A stretch of 64,000 nucleotides of DNA from Clostridiaceae bacterium (GTDB lineage: Bacteria > Bacillota > Clostridia > DSM-8532): positions 1-64,000 of the forward strand of contig JAAYFU010000031.1 in assembly GCA_012728095.1 (NCBI GenBank), in the 5' to 3' direction. Below the pieces are notes generated by a model, which was not told the DNA's origin, did no database searches, and saw nothing but the letters and a program-made list of their open reading frames with translations. Within the stretch, counting starts at the first letter, position 1, and each line of letters opens with the position of its first letter. This document shows positions 1-8,523 of the stretch, one piece after another. The position numbers and the translations under genes are program-made.

Positions 1-177
1 CGTAATTTCCCCCATAACCAGAACCATGCCAGTCGTTACGGCAGTTTCGCATGCAACACGGCCGTATGGATCCTTTTCAAGAATAGCGTCCAAGACCGCA
101 TCGGATATTTTATCGCATATTTTATCGGGATGCCCTTCGGTAACCGATTCTGATGTGAATAATTTTTTTACCGCCAT
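1..177 (-). CDS. metK: S-adenosylmethionine synthetase (5' part only)
   Basis: N-terminal 59 residues of methionine adenosyltransferase, which makes SAM from ATP and methionine in the cytosol. The reverse strand reads [20 protein letters not shown], the family's ATP/methionine-binding N-terminus (TSESVxEGHPDK), and goes on through [13 protein letters not shown] and [19 protein letters not shown]. The gene runs off the window at base 1, so the catalytic lysine region and C-terminus are not visible. An S-box riboswitch and its terminator lie directly upstream, so expression should fall when SAM is plentiful. The ORF track misses it because the frame is cut by the window edge. Confidence 0.97.
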   Translation of the reverse strand, partial: MAVKKLFTSESVTEGHPDKICDKISDAVLDAILEKDPYGRVACETAVTTGMVLVMGEIT

Positions 178-269
178 TATTATCTCTCCTTTTGCGTTAA
201 GAAATGCTTTGTTTGTAGCCCGCTAATAGTATACCTGTTTTTTTATCCAAAGAAGAATATACCCTAAAA

Positions 270-300
270 AAAGATATAAAAAAACTCTTCAAATGAAGAG
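270..300 (-). terminator. Riboswitch-controlled intrinsic terminator of metK
   Basis: On the minus strand CTCTTC-ATTT-GAAGAG forms a 6-bp stem followed at once by TTTTTTTATATC. It lies between the S-box aptamer and the metK start, the expected place for the expression platform. Confidence 0.85.
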
Positions 301-313
301 AATAAAAAATAAT

Positions 314-418
314 GCTCCTCATCTGTCAGGAAAAATCCTGCGGGAATTGGCACCATGGCTTTTTGTGCCGGTTGCCGGGTTTCATCGGGCCCTGTCCCTC
401 TACCTCTCTTGATAAGGT
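314..418 (-). ncRNA. SAM-I (S-box) riboswitch
   Basis: Read on the minus strand, this stretch shows the S-box hallmarks in order: CTTATCAAGAGAGGTAGAGG, then GGGCCCGATGAAACCCGGCA, a G-C rich stem, TGGTGCCAATTCC, and a closing arm CTGACAGATGAGGAG that pairs back toward the start. This is the known SAM-binding aptamer of Firmicutes methionine genes. It sits between an upstream promoter region and metK and is followed by an intrinsic terminator, so it most likely works by premature transcription termination when SAM is bound. Confidence 0.95.
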
Positions 419-460
419 CTTTATTAACTTAGAAAAAGAATAACATACATATATTTAAAC

Positions 461-500
461 GTCAAGGACGTTGACAAACTGTCAATTTTGTAAATATAAT
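461..500 (+). promoter_or_regulatory. Sigma-A promoter with overlapping inverted repeats
   Basis: TTGACA (471-476) and TATAAT (495-500) are perfect consensus boxes with an 18-nt spacer, placed upstream of the 134-residue ORF. The -35 box is also the left half of TTGACA-AAC-TGTCAA (471-485), a perfect inverted repeat, and GTCAA at 461-465 adds a third half-site in register. The half-sites recur every 10 bp, about one DNA turn, which looks like a repressor operator. The boxes are seen directly; the operator role is inference. Confidence 0.75.
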
Positions 501-536
501 TGAATAAAGTAAAATAACAGCAAGGGAGTCATGTAA

Positions 537-941
537 ATGAATAAGATGAAAGAAACAACTTTAGACAGCTTCCAATATGCTGTAGAAGAGCTTTTGGTCC
601 GAAATAAAAGTATCCTGGACCAAATGTCAAAACTGGAAGATTCCAACGCACGTATCAACAGAACCATTTCCAAAGCAGTAACCCATTGCGGATGTATAAA
701 GATAAACGCCTCCAAGCAGGAATATCCGGAAGATATAGAATACTCAAAAATGAAAGATTATATGAGTTCCCATTTGGAAGGAAAACTATGTCCCAACTGC
801 CAGGACCTGCTTGAAAAAGATATAGGAAGACACCTTTTTTACCTGACAACACTATGCAATAACCTGGACCTCAATTTATACGATATAATTCTGAAAGAAT
901 CCGAGAGGCTTCGGCTTTTTGGGAAATACAATCTAAGATAA
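537..941 (+). CDS. Small Cys-rich, MazG-like conserved protein
   Basis: 134-residue cytosolic protein with no signal or membrane segment. The N-terminal half is a predicted helix (residues 1-48). Two Cys pairs follow, CGC at 51-53 and CPNC at 85-88, which could hold a zinc ion. The C-terminal part (about 92-130, EKDIGRHLFYLTTLC and LNLYDII) resembles the last helices of all-alpha NTP pyrophosphohydrolases of the MazG type, but I cannot see the full EExxE acidic set, so catalysis is doubtful. Start choice: AAGGGA lies 9 nt before ATG 537, while the earlier ATG at 531 is followed at once by TAA. The strong promoter upstream carries a possible operator. The 3' end overlaps the end of radA by 9 bases in convergent orientation. 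The family is not firmly recognised. Confidence 0.7.
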   Translation: MNKMKETTLDSFQYAVEELLVRNKSILDQMSKLEDSNARINRTISKAVTHCGCIKINASKQEYPEDIEYSKMKDYMSSHLEGKLCPNCQDLLEKDIGRHLFYLTTLCNNLDLNLYDIILKESERLRLFGKYNLR

Positions 942-2294
942 TGCCTCCGACAGGGCTTCTTCAACTGTTGAAACCATAATAATATCTATTTCATTTTTTA
1001 AACCAGGAACAGTTTTCATATTCATTATGGGTACAATAGCTCTTTTAAATCCAAGCCTGAGGCTTTCTGTAATTCGTTTGTCCATTTGGTTAACAGCTCT
1101 TACTTCTCCTGTTAAGCCTACCTCTCCGAAAAATACGGTAGAGGGGTCTATTTTTTTATTCCGGAAACTTGATGCAATAGCTGCCACAACTCCCAAATCA
1201 GCGGCAGGTTCATCCAGTTTGAAGCCGCCGGCTACATTAATGTATGCATCGAATGAGCTTAGCTGCATCCCCACTTTCTTTTCCAGTACGGCCATAAGCA
1301 TGGCCAGACGGTTATAATCCATACCGGTAGCTTGTCTTCTGGGCATTCCGAAGCTGGTGGGACATACTAACGCCTGGACTTCCACCAGCATTGGCCGTGA
1401 ACCCTCAATAAGTCCTACAACAACTGATCCCGGCTCATCGGTACTTCTCCCCTCCAACATAATTGAAGACGGATTAGCTACATCCAGCAGGCCCTTTGAG
1501 GTCATCTCAAAAATTCCTATCTCATTAGTGGAACCAAAACGGTTTTTTACCGCTCTCAATATTCTGAAATCCAGATGACGCTCGCCTTCAAAGTATAAAA
1601 CCGTGTCCACCATGTGTTCCAAAACCCGCGGCCCCGCAATGGCTCCTTCCTTTGTTACATGACCAACTACGAAAACAGTAATGCCGTTTTTCTTAGAGAT
1701 ACGCAAAATCCTGGCTGTCACATCCCTGACTTGGCTTACGCTGCCGGGAGCCGAGGCCAAGTTCTCGCTGTAAATTGTCTGAATTGAATCTATAACAACA
1801 AAATTGGGTTTTTCTTTTAATATTAAAGCCTCTATTTTCTCATATGATGTTTCAGAGGCCATATAAATAGTGTCCCTTACCGCATTTAGCCTGTCAGCCC
1901 TCATTTTGATCTGGCCTACCGACTCTTCCCCCGATATATAAAGAACACGATTGGATTGCGCTATTTGAGCGCATATCTGTAAAATCAAGGTGGATTTGCC
2001 TATACCCGGCTCTCCTCCAATAAGAATCAGGGAGGCAGGCACAATACCTCCCCCCAAGACTCTGTCCAGTTCATTACTTCCGGTTTTTATCCTGCTCACT
2101 GCCAGGACTTCAACTTCAGAGAGCGGAGTAACTTGAGGCAACGTCAAATCAAGGATTCCTGTCAGTTTAGGAGCATCCTCAAAAACCTCTTCAATCAGTG
2201 TATTCCATTTTAAGCAGGAAGGACATTTGCCCATCCATCCGCTGCTCTCATATCCGCATTCACTGCAAACATACTTGCTGCGAAATTTTGCCAT
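933..2294 (-). CDS. radA: DNA repair protein RadA (Sms)
   Basis: 453-residue RecA-like ATPase that helps process recombination intermediates by driving branch migration. Domains in order: an N-terminal four-Cys zinc finger (C10, C13, C24, C27; CSECG and CPSC), a RecA-type core with Walker A GGEPGIGKST at 93-102 and Walker B-like FVVIDS near 165-170, the RadA-specific KNRFG motif at 250-254, and a C-terminal Lon-protease-like domain (around 300-450, with EPAADLGVVAAIASS) that lacks protease activity in the family. The length is normal. It is the last gene of a probable cysE-cysS-radA operon, 27 nt after cysS. Its 3' end overlaps the convergent 134-residue ORF. Confidence 0.97.
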   Translation of the reverse strand: MAKFRSKYVCSECGYESSGWMGKCPSCLKWNTLIEEVFEDAPKLTGILDLTLPQVTPLSEVEVLAVSRIKTGSNELDRVLGGGIVPASLILIGGEPGIGKSTLILQICAQIAQSNRVLYISGEESVGQIKMRADRLNAVRDTIYMASETSYEKIEALILKEKPNFVVIDSIQTIYSENLASAPGSVSQVRDVTARILRISKKNGITVFVVGHVTKEGAIAGPRVLEHMVDTVLYFEGERHLDFRILRAVKNRFGSTNEIGIFEMTSKGLLDVANPSSIMLEGRSTDEPGSVVVGLIEGSRPMLVEVQALVCPTSFGMPRRQATGMDYNRLAMLMAVLEKKVGMQLSSFDAYINVAGGFKLDEPAADLGVVAAIASSFRNKKIDPSTVFFGEVGLTGEVRAVNQMDKRITESLRLGFKRAIVPIMNMKTVPGLKNEIDIIMVSTVEEALSEALS

Positions 2295-2321
2295 TTTTTG
2301 CTCCTCTTTTGTATCAGGCCG

Positions 2322-3716
2322 TCATTTTGATATTCTTTTCCATTTTACTCCCTGGGGTGTATCCTGAAGCTCAATACCCATTTGTTTCAGCTTATCTCGT
2401 ATCTCGTCAGCCCGCTTCCAGTTTTTCTCTTTACGTGCCTGTTGTCTTTCTTCTATAAGCTGCTCAATTTCACTGTCCAATTCCGGTTCTGCATCATTCT
2501 TTTTCCCGGCATCTTCAATCCCAAGCCCGAAAATGCTGTCCATCTTCAGAAGCAGCTCATATATGTCCTTTGATTTATCGGGGTATCTGACCATATTCCA
2601 GGCAATCCCCAAAGCTTTTGGAATGTTTAAGTCGTCGTTTATGGCATCCTCGAACTCGGTTAAAAAGGCAGTCAAAACATCCATCGGAATCTCTGCCGAG
2701 CCTTCTTTATGCTGCAGGGCGCCTTCAATGAACCGGCCGTATGATACCTGTGACGCCTGCATTACATCCCATGTAAAATTAAGCTTGTTTCTGTAATGGG
2801 CATTTAAACACATATATCTGAAAGCCAGGGGATTGTATCCTTTTTCCTTTAAGTCCGAAATAGTGTATGTGTTGCCGAGACTTTTTGACATCTTCCCGTT
2901 ATTGACCATCATGAATTCGCCATGCAGCCAGTATCTGACGGCAGGTTTCCCTAACAGGGCCTCTGACTGGGCAATTTCATTTTCATGATGGACAGGTATA
3001 TGATCCACTCCCCCGGTGTGGATATCAAACGTATCACCAAGATACTTCCTGCTCATAGCTGAACATTCTATATGCCAACCCGGGTAACCCATGCCCCAGG
3101 GACTTTCCCACTGCATTATATGTTCCTTTGGAGCCTTTTTCCAAAGCGCGAAATCTGCAGGATGGCGTTTTTCGTCATTTACCTCGACCCTGGCTCCGGC
3201 CATCTGCTCTTCAAGGTTCAGACGCGACAGCTTTCCGTAATCTTTAAACTTTGATATGTCAAAGTAAATACCATCGCTGGTTTCATAGGCATATCCTTTT
3301 TCCATCAGTCCCTCTACAAACTCTATCATTTCCTTAATATGCTCCGTAGCCTTCGGAATCACTTCGGGCGTCTCAATGTTAAGAGCGGCTATGTCCTTCA
3401 TGAAAGCGGCAGTGTAATATTCAGCAATCTCCCAGGGAGTCTTTTTCTGTTCCCTGGCCCCTTTCACCATTTTATCCTCGCCCTCATCCTCATCGGAAAC
3501 AAGATGTCCTACATCGGTAATGTTCATAGCGCCGTAAAGCTCATATCCGTTATACTTAAGCGTTCTTCTGAGGATATCCATAAACACATAGGTCCTTAAA
3601 TTGCCTATATGCGCATAGTTATACACAGTAGGACCGCAGGAATACATTCTTACCCTGTTACCCTCAAGTGGAACAAATTCTTCCTTCTGTCTTGTCAGCG
3701 TATTATAAAGCCTCAT
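2322..3716 (-). CDS. cysS: Cysteinyl-tRNA synthetase
   Basis: 464-residue class I aminoacyl-tRNA synthetase that charges tRNA-Cys. It shows the HIGH-type motif AHIGN at about 35-39, KMSKS at 275-279, and the zinc ligands expected for this enzyme: C27 (YSCGPTVYN), C218 (GWHIECSAMS) and the HHENE segment near 243-247. A DALR-type C-terminal helical domain with the usual charged tail completes it. It starts 12 nt after cysE on the same strand, the conserved Firmicutes pairing of cysteine synthesis with cysteine charging. I searched the leader of the operon for a T-box and found none. Confidence 0.97.
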   Translation of the reverse strand: MRLYNTLTRQKEEFVPLEGNRVRMYSCGPTVYNYAHIGNLRTYVFMDILRRTLKYNGYELYGAMNITDVGHLVSDEDEGEDKMVKGAREQKKTPWEIAEYYTAAFMKDIAALNIETPEVIPKATEHIKEMIEFVEGLMEKGYAYETSDGIYFDISKFKDYGKLSRLNLEEQMAGARVEVNDEKRHPADFALWKKAPKEHIMQWESPWGMGYPGWHIECSAMSRKYLGDTFDIHTGGVDHIPVHHENEIAQSEALLGKPAVRYWLHGEFMMVNNGKMSKSLGNTYTISDLKEKGYNPLAFRYMCLNAHYRNKLNFTWDVMQASQVSYGRFIEGALQHKEGSAEIPMDVLTAFLTEFEDAINDDLNIPKALGIAWNMVRYPDKSKDIYELLLKMDSIFGLGIEDAGKKNDAEPELDSEIEQLIEERQQARKEKNWKRADEIRDKLKQMGIELQDTPQGVKWKRISK

Positions 3717-3728
3717 ATATTCCTCTCC

Positions 3729-4448
3729 TTATTTTTGTGTTTCTCCTTCTTTTTCTTTATTGTCTTTATTTTTCGTTTCAATGCCGAGACTGCTCTTAAT
3801 CGCTTTAAGAGCTTCCTCGTATGCTGAAAGTTCAGCTTTCAACTTTTCAATTTCCAGCCTCATTTTGCAAAATTCCTGGGACACGGGGTCCGGAATATGT
3901 ATCTGGTCCAATTCAAAGCTTTGACGTATTTTCTCTCCGGAACGTTTTACCGCTCTTCCCGGCACGCCCACAACCGTGGTATCAGGCTCGACCTCTCTCA
4001 ATACAACAGCATTGGCTCCAATCTTCGCATTGTCTCCTATTTTCATGGGACCTAAAATCTTTGCTCCTGCACTGATAAGCACGTTGTTGCCAACGGTAGG
4101 ATGGCGCTTTCCTTTATCCTTACCTGTTCCGCCAAGAGTCACACCGTGGTAGATCGTGCAGTAATCACCGATTTCAGCGGTCTCTCCGATAACAACGCCC
4201 ATGCCATGGTCAATAAAAAGGCATTTTCCGATTTTTGCACCCGGATGTATTTCAATGCCGGTTTTATGCCGTGCATACTGAGAAATACCGCGAGCAATAA
4301 AATACATTCCCCGCTTATGAAACCAATGAGCTATTCTATGCATCCGCACAGCCTTATAACCCGGATATTGAAAAATTACCTGCCAGACGCTTCTGGCTGC
4401 AGGATCTCTTTCCACTATTGATTTCGCTTCTTCGTACCATCTAAACAT
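3729..4448 (-). CDS. cysE: Serine O-acetyltransferase
   Basis: 239 residues. It acetylates L-serine from acetyl-CoA, the first step of cysteine synthesis. The N-terminal helices (1-60) are followed by a left-handed beta-helix of hexapeptide repeats. Family motifs are present: GIEIHPGAKIGK, LFIDHGMGVVIGETAEIG with the catalytic Asp-His, and the GGTGKDKGKRHPTVG loop. The C-terminal 60 residues are a charged, probably coiled tail (KLKAELSAYEEALKAIKSSL) longer than in enteric CysE. It is the first gene of cysE-cysS-radA. No T-box is visible upstream; the leader instead holds AT-rich palindromes. Confidence 0.96.
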   Translation of the reverse strand: MFRWYEEAKSIVERDPAARSVWQVIFQYPGYKAVRMHRIAHWFHKRGMYFIARGISQYARHKTGIEIHPGAKIGKCLFIDHGMGVVIGETAEIGDYCTIYHGVTLGGTGKDKGKRHPTVGNNVLISAGAKILGPMKIGDNAKIGANAVVLREVEPDTTVVGVPGRAVKRSGEKIRQSFELDQIHIPDPVSQEFCKMRLEIEKLKAELSAYEEALKAIKSSLGIETKNKDNKEKEGETQK

Positions 4449-4794
4449 AAAATCTACCCTATAAAAAGGAAATCCTGTTTAAATAATAATACATCTTAAA
4501 GTCTGACACAAGCGGAAGCTGTATTTTTCAGCATTGCTCAGCAATTGCTTATATTATATTATAATATAATGTAATATAAGTATAAGCCGGATAAGCAGGA
4601 ATAAGCTTTAGTTTGTCTTCCATAATCAATTCTTTCAGGATGCGTAATAATATTAAAATGTTATTATTGTTTATGCATCCGGTTACAGTTTATCGAAAAA
4701 AATTTAAAGAAAAAATTATAATTTTGTAACCAAATAATTTGTTAATTCGTCAAAGTAGTAAAAAACAAAATTGTATAGGAGGATAATAGTACCT
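4449..4794. promoter_or_regulatory. Divergent intergenic region with AT-rich palindromes
   Basis: This gap separates cysE (minus) from the NEW3 gene (plus) and holds no gene. About 100 nt upstream of cysE (roughly 4550-4590) lies a nearly perfect AT palindrome with arms CTTATATTA and TAATATAAG, inside a wider GCTTATA/TATAAGC pair. A second hairpin at 4638-4680 pairs GGATGC with GCATCC and AATAATA with TATTATT around a 9-nt loop. Neither is followed by a T-run, so both look more like protein-binding sites or cruciforms than terminators. AGGAGG at 4777-4782 serves the plus-strand gene. Roles are inference. Confidence 0.5.
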
Positions 4795-5976
4795 ATGATA
4801 AAAAGAACCTTTAACAAAAAACTTAAATTAGCTTTATTATTAGTTTTGACCTTTATTTTCACTTTTTCAATGATGCCTGTTAATAAAGCATCAGCAGCGA
4901 AGGCTCTCTCACTTTTCACTACATATCCCAGTATAGCGACGAGACCCGGTGAAAACGTAGAAACCGGCATTTCAATTACCAATAATACCGATACCGACAT
5001 GCTGGTCAACCTTAGATTTGCTTCTTTGCCGGAAGGTTGGTCAGCATACATTGAGGGTGGCGGAAAAATCATTGACAAGATTTATGTAGGTAAAAATACT
5101 CAAACATTCAGTCTTACCGTTAAGATTCCTAATGATGTTCAGCAAGGAAGATACACCGTCACCCTGGAAGCTTCATCCGGCAATATAAGTGACAGGTTAA
5201 ATCTTGAGTATTTTATAAAAGATGATATTGACAACGAAGGTCAGCTTAGGGCCACCTATACCGAATTAAAAGGCTCCAGCGACACAACTTTTGAGTTTGA
5301 GGTGAAACTTACCAATAATAAAAATGAAGCCCAGACCTATAGTCTTGGAGCCGATGTTCAGAGAGGCTGGCAAGTAAAATTCTCCGCCCAGTATGACACC
5401 AAGCAGATAGCCAGTATCTCAGTCGAACCAAATTCAACTTCTACATTGAAGGTGTCAGTCGTGCCTCCGGCAAATGTACAGGCAGGAGAATACATCATTC
5501 CCATTGCTGCAGTTTCGGCTGTCGATAATCTTGCCACTGAGCTTAAAGTGATAATCACAGGCAGTTATGCGATGGAAGTAACCACTCCTACCGGCAGGCT
5601 TAACGCTGAGACAACGGCAGGTAAGAAAACACCGATAGATATTCAGATCCAAAATACCGGAAGCACTGAACTCAGAGGTATTAAACTGACATCGTGGAAA
5701 CCGAATGGTTGGGATGTAGAATTCGAAAAGGATACAATAGACAGTATTGCCCCGGGTGAATCAACAACCGTTAAGGCTTATATTACATCAGATGAAAAAG
5801 CAATTGCCGGTGACTACGTTGTAAGTATTTATGCCGAAACACCGGAAGTAAAGGATTCTGCTGAATTCAGGGTTATGGTAAAGACCTCCACAATTTGGGG
5901 ACTGGTAGGAGTAGGGGTGATTGCTCTTCTGGCTGCAGGTTTGTACTGGATATTCAAAACTTACGGGAGACGATGA
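4795..5976 (+). CDS. NEW3-domain membrane-anchored protein of an ABC exporter operon
   Basis: 393 residues. A signal peptide (MIKRTFNKK then LALLLVLTFIFTFSMMPV, cut near ASA-AKA) leads to an extracellular region of about three immunoglobulin-like NEW3/alpha-galactosidase-associated repeats. Each has a segment of the type NNTDTDMLVNLRF...LPEGW...PNDVQQGRYTVTLEAS. A C-terminal helix (IWGLVGVGVIALLAAGLYWIF) and basic KTYGRR tail anchor it in the membrane. The track start at 4771 is a TTG that overlaps the AGGAGG itself; ATG 4795, 12 nt after it, is preferred. It is followed 3 nt later by an ABC ATPase and permease, an arrangement known for COG1470-type proteins. It may bind or present the exported substrate, but the substrate is unknown. 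Confidence 0.8.
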   Translation: MIKRTFNKKLKLALLLVLTFIFTFSMMPVNKASAAKALSLFTTYPSIATRPGENVETGISITNNTDTDMLVNLRFASLPEGWSAYIEGGGKIIDKIYVGKNTQTFSLTVKIPNDVQQGRYTVTLEASSGNISDRLNLEYFIKDDIDNEGQLRATYTELKGSSDTTFEFEVKLTNNKNEAQTYSLGADVQRGWQVKFSAQYDTKQIASISVEPNSTSTLKVSVVPPANVQAGEYIIPIAAVSAVDNLATELKVIITGSYAMEVTTPTGRLNAETTAGKKTPIDIQIQNTGSTELRGIKLTSWKPNGWDVEFEKDTIDSIAPGESTTVKAYITSDEKAIAGDYVVSIYAETPEVKDSAEFRVMVKTSTIWGLVGVGVIALLAAGLYWIFKTYGRR

Positions 5977-5979
5977 AAA

Positions 5980-6936
5980 ATGGAAAATAAAAATGTAGTA
6001 ATCAAGACCCAGGGCCTTACGAAAAAATATAAGGATTTGACCGCTGTAAACCGTCTTGATTTGGAAATCTACGAAGGCGAAATTTTTGGTCTCCTGGGAC
6101 CCAACGGAGCGGGTAAAACCACTACCATACTAATGCTTCTGGGGATGACCGAACCTACTGAAGGGTTTGCAGAAATTAACGGCCTTAATACAACAAAAGA
6201 TACCCTTAAGATTAAAAGAACCGTTGGTTATCTTCCGGATCACGTGGGTTTTTATGAAGATATGACCGGCAGGGAAAATCTTAGATTTACCGGAAGGTTA
6301 AACGGTATTGACGAAAATGAGATTGAAACCAGGATCAATGATCTGCTTGAAAGAGTCAATCTTTCAAAAGCCGGCGATAAGAAAGTCGGTACATATTCAA
6401 GGGGTATGAAGCAAAGACTTGGTATCGCCGACACGCTTATGAAAGATCCAAAAATAATTATTCTGGATGAACCTACCCTCGGTCTTGATCCTCAGGGAAT
6501 CAATGATATCCTGAACCTTATTGTTGAGCTTGCCCGCAAGGATAAAAGAACAGTACTGATATCTTCACACCTTTTGCACCAGGTTCAGAAAATATGTGAC
6601 AGGGTTGGGATTTTTGTAGGTGGTGAATTATTAGCCTGCGGTCCCATAGATACCCTGGGAGAAATGGTGTTCAAAGATAAAGAATTGACTCTTGAACTGA
6701 GTGTCTCTCCTGTCGACGATAAGTTGACGGAGTTGATAAAATCCGTTAATGAGGACGTAAAAATACGTACCGAGGAAAACAAGATATTCGTGGAATCGAA
6801 GGAAGACATAAGAAAGGCACTTGTAAAAGCGTTAAGCGACAATAATTACGATCTTTTGTACTTAAAGCAGAGCGGCAGGGATTTGGACGAGATTTACAGG
6901 CAGTACTTTCTTGAAAAGGAAGGGGTGAAAAAATGA
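5980..6936 (+). CDS. ABC transporter ATP-binding protein (ABC-2 export type)
   Basis: 318-residue cytoplasmic ATPase. It shows Walker A GPNGAGKTT near 40-48, the Q-loop region GYLPDHVGFYEDMT, an ABC signature in the YSRGMKQRLG form (first Ser-Arg-Gly instead of LSGGQ, common in drug and lantibiotic exporters), Walker B IIILDEPTLGLDPQG, and the switch His in SSHLL. The C-terminal 90 residues are the extra domain of CcmA/NatA-like subunits. ATG 5980 lies just after the NEW3 stop codon with GGGAG upstream, and the gene overlaps the permease by 4 nt (ATGA), so the three are translationally coupled. Confidence 0.92.
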   Translation: MENKNVVIKTQGLTKKYKDLTAVNRLDLEIYEGEIFGLLGPNGAGKTTTILMLLGMTEPTEGFAEINGLNTTKDTLKIKRTVGYLPDHVGFYEDMTGRENLRFTGRLNGIDENEIETRINDLLERVNLSKAGDKKVGTYSRGMKQRLGIADTLMKDPKIIILDEPTLGLDPQGINDILNLIVELARKDKRTVLISSHLLHQVQKICDRVGIFVGGELLACGPIDTLGEMVFKDKELTLELSVSPVDDKLTELIKSVNEDVKIRTEENKIFVESKEDIRKALVKALSDNNYDLLYLKQSGRDLDEIYRQYFLEKEGVKK

Positions 6937-7877
6937 AGTCAAATAGTTTACGGGTATTATACAATAAAGAACTGGCGGATCACCTTAACAGCAAAAGATT
7001 CATTATTATATTGGCCCTGGTTGCAATAACCGGAATAACTGCCATCTATGCCGCCGCATATGGCATTAGTTCGGCGGTTGAACAGGAAAATAACTCCTTC
7101 GTATTCCTCCGGCTGTTTACTGCGTCCGGGAATTCAATCCCTTCCTTTATTTCGTTTATTTCTTTCTTAGGACCGCTAATCGGTTTAGCTCTTGGATTCG
7201 ATTCAATAAACGGCGAAATAAACAGAGGGTCCTTAAGCAGGCTGTTGGCACAGCCAATCCCGAGGGATACCGTCATAAACGGAAAATTCCTTGCGGGTGT
7301 ATCCATTATAACTTTAATGGTATTTTCCATGGGTTTGGCTGTCGGAGGACTTGGAATAATTATGATAGGCGTTCCCCCGACTGCCGATGAAATACTTCGT
7401 ATACTTGTATTCCTGGTTTTAACGGTACTATATATCTCTCTTTGGCTTGCAATATCACAGCTCTTTTCGCTGCTACTGCGGCAGACTGCGACTTCTGCCC
7501 TTGCATGCATTGCGTTATGGTTGTTCCTTTCGGTTTTCGTTGGACTTCTGTCGGGCGCCATTGCCGAGGTTCTTTACCCGGCAGCAAAAGCAACGACGGT
7601 TGAAGTTTTGCTTAGAAAAAGCAAGCTTAAACTTATGCTGGACAGGATATCGCCGTCCACCGTTTATAATGAGGCTGTGGTAACAATGCTCAATCCGGGC
7701 GTAAGAACCTTGGGATTTATAACCCAGGATCAACTGGTGGGCGCCATTGCAGGCAGTTTACCATTTTTACAGAGTTTGCTGCTGATATGGCCTCATTTTA
7801 TAACTTTAATAGCTGTAACAATGATCTGCTTCGCAGTATCCTATGTATTTTTTATGAAGCAGGAAATCAGGATGTAA
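6933..7877 (+). CDS. ABC-2 type transporter permease
   Basis: 314-residue integral membrane protein, partner of the preceding ATPase. The N-terminus is cytoplasmic (KELADHLNSKRF) with a first helix at about 22-45. A cluster of hydrophobic segments covers roughly 65-90, 115-145, 155-205 and 280-305, giving about six helices with the large extracellular loop after helix 1 typical of NosY/YhaP-like exporters. The segment GLALGFDSINGEINRGSLSRLLAQPIPRD is the coupling region common to this family. The substrate cannot be read from sequence; the NEW3 partner suggests an envelope role. Confidence 0.9.
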   Translation: MKSNSLRVLYNKELADHLNSKRFIIILALVAITGITAIYAAAYGISSAVEQENNSFVFLRLFTASGNSIPSFISFISFLGPLIGLALGFDSINGEINRGSLSRLLAQPIPRDTVINGKFLAGVSIITLMVFSMGLAVGGLGIIMIGVPPTADEILRILVFLVLTVLYISLWLAISQLFSLLLRQTATSALACIALWLFLSVFVGLLSGAIAEVLYPAAKATTVEVLLRKSKLKLMLDRISPSTVYNEAVVTMLNPGVRTLGFITQDQLVGAIAGSLPFLQSLLLIWPHFITLIAVTMICFAVSYVFFMKQEIRM

Positions 7878-7911
7878 TAAAGCCTCGCTGCACAGAATAA
7901 TTTAAAAACAT

Positions 7912-7942
7912 GCCTGTCGGCTCAATCATTGGGCCGGCAGGC
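7912..7942. terminator. Strong hairpin between permease and sigma factor genes
   Basis: GCCTGTCGG and CCGGCAGGC form a 9-bp stem (one G-T pair), extended by CTCAAT/ATTGGG. On the plus strand it is followed by AAATATC, not a T-run; on the minus strand TGTTTTTAAATT follows. It may attenuate readthrough from the exporter operon into the sigma factor operon. Confidence 0.45.
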
Positions 7943-7962
7943 AAATATCAGCATGATGAGCT

Positions 7963-8523
7963 ATGAGAGTAGTGAAAAATATATCAACTGAAGACATCCG
8001 GTATGAAAATAAGTCGGATAAGGAAAAACAACTGGAATACCTGATGCTCAGGTTTGGCAAAAAGGTATATCAGTTAGCCTACTATTATTTAAGAGACAGG
8101 CAACAAGCTGAGGATATATACCAGGAGGTTTTTCTCAGGGTATATGAAAACCTGGACAGATTCAGGCAGGAAAGCAACTACTATACCTGGATATACAGGA
8201 TAACCGTTAATCTTTGTAAGGATTACTTTAAATCGGCTGTCTTCAGGAAAATTGTAACCGCAGGTATATCAAATGATTTAAGTAAATCCTGGCGCGAGAG
8301 CAATAAGCTTTTTGAAGAAGTAGAAGGCGGTGAAGTATTCAGCCTCGTGTTGGATCTTCCCAAAAAATACAGAGTGCCCTTATGTCTGCATTATATCGAT
8401 GATTTATCGGTATCGGAAATAGCCAATATACTTAATATAAGCGAAAATAACGTAAAAGTACGGCTTTACAGGGGAAGAGAAAAGCTAAAATCATTATTAT
8501 CCGGGAGAAATATAAATGAATGA
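7963..8523 (+). CDS. ECF-family RNA polymerase sigma factor
   Basis: 186 residues. Region 2 spans about 28-95 (YYLRDRQQAEDIYQEVFLRVYENLDRF and YYTWIYRITVNLCKDYF, the core-binding and -10 melting segments). Region 4 is at about 125-180 (LPKKYRVPLCLHYIDDLSVSEIANILNISENNVKVRLYRGREKLKSLL), a helix-turn-helix that reads the -35 element. It recruits RNA polymerase to a stress or envelope regulon. The next gene overlaps it by 8 nt and encodes a single-span membrane protein, the usual sigma/anti-sigma pairing. The Shine-Dalgarno site at the chosen start is weak, so the start could be a little downstream. Confidence 0.9.
   Translation: MRVVKNISTEDIRYENKSDKEKQLEYLMLRFGKKVYQLAYYYLRDRQQAEDIYQEVFLRVYENLDRFRQESNYYTWIYRITVNLCKDYFKSAVFRKIVTAGISNDLSKSWRESNKLFEEVEGGEVFSLVLDLPKKYRVPLCLHYIDDLSVSEIANILNISENNVKVRLYRGREKLKSLLSGRNINE

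Noticed and set aside
26-226. 66-residue plus-strand ORF at the window start
   Set aside because: Shadow of metK, which is clear on the minus strand with its riboswitch.
531-536. ATG at 531 as start of the small Cys-rich gene
   Set aside because: It is followed directly by TAA; ATG 537 is the real start.
4449-4700. T-box riboswitch upstream of cysE
   Set aside because: No AGGGTGGNACCGCG-like T-box sequence on the minus strand and no specifier-loop pattern.
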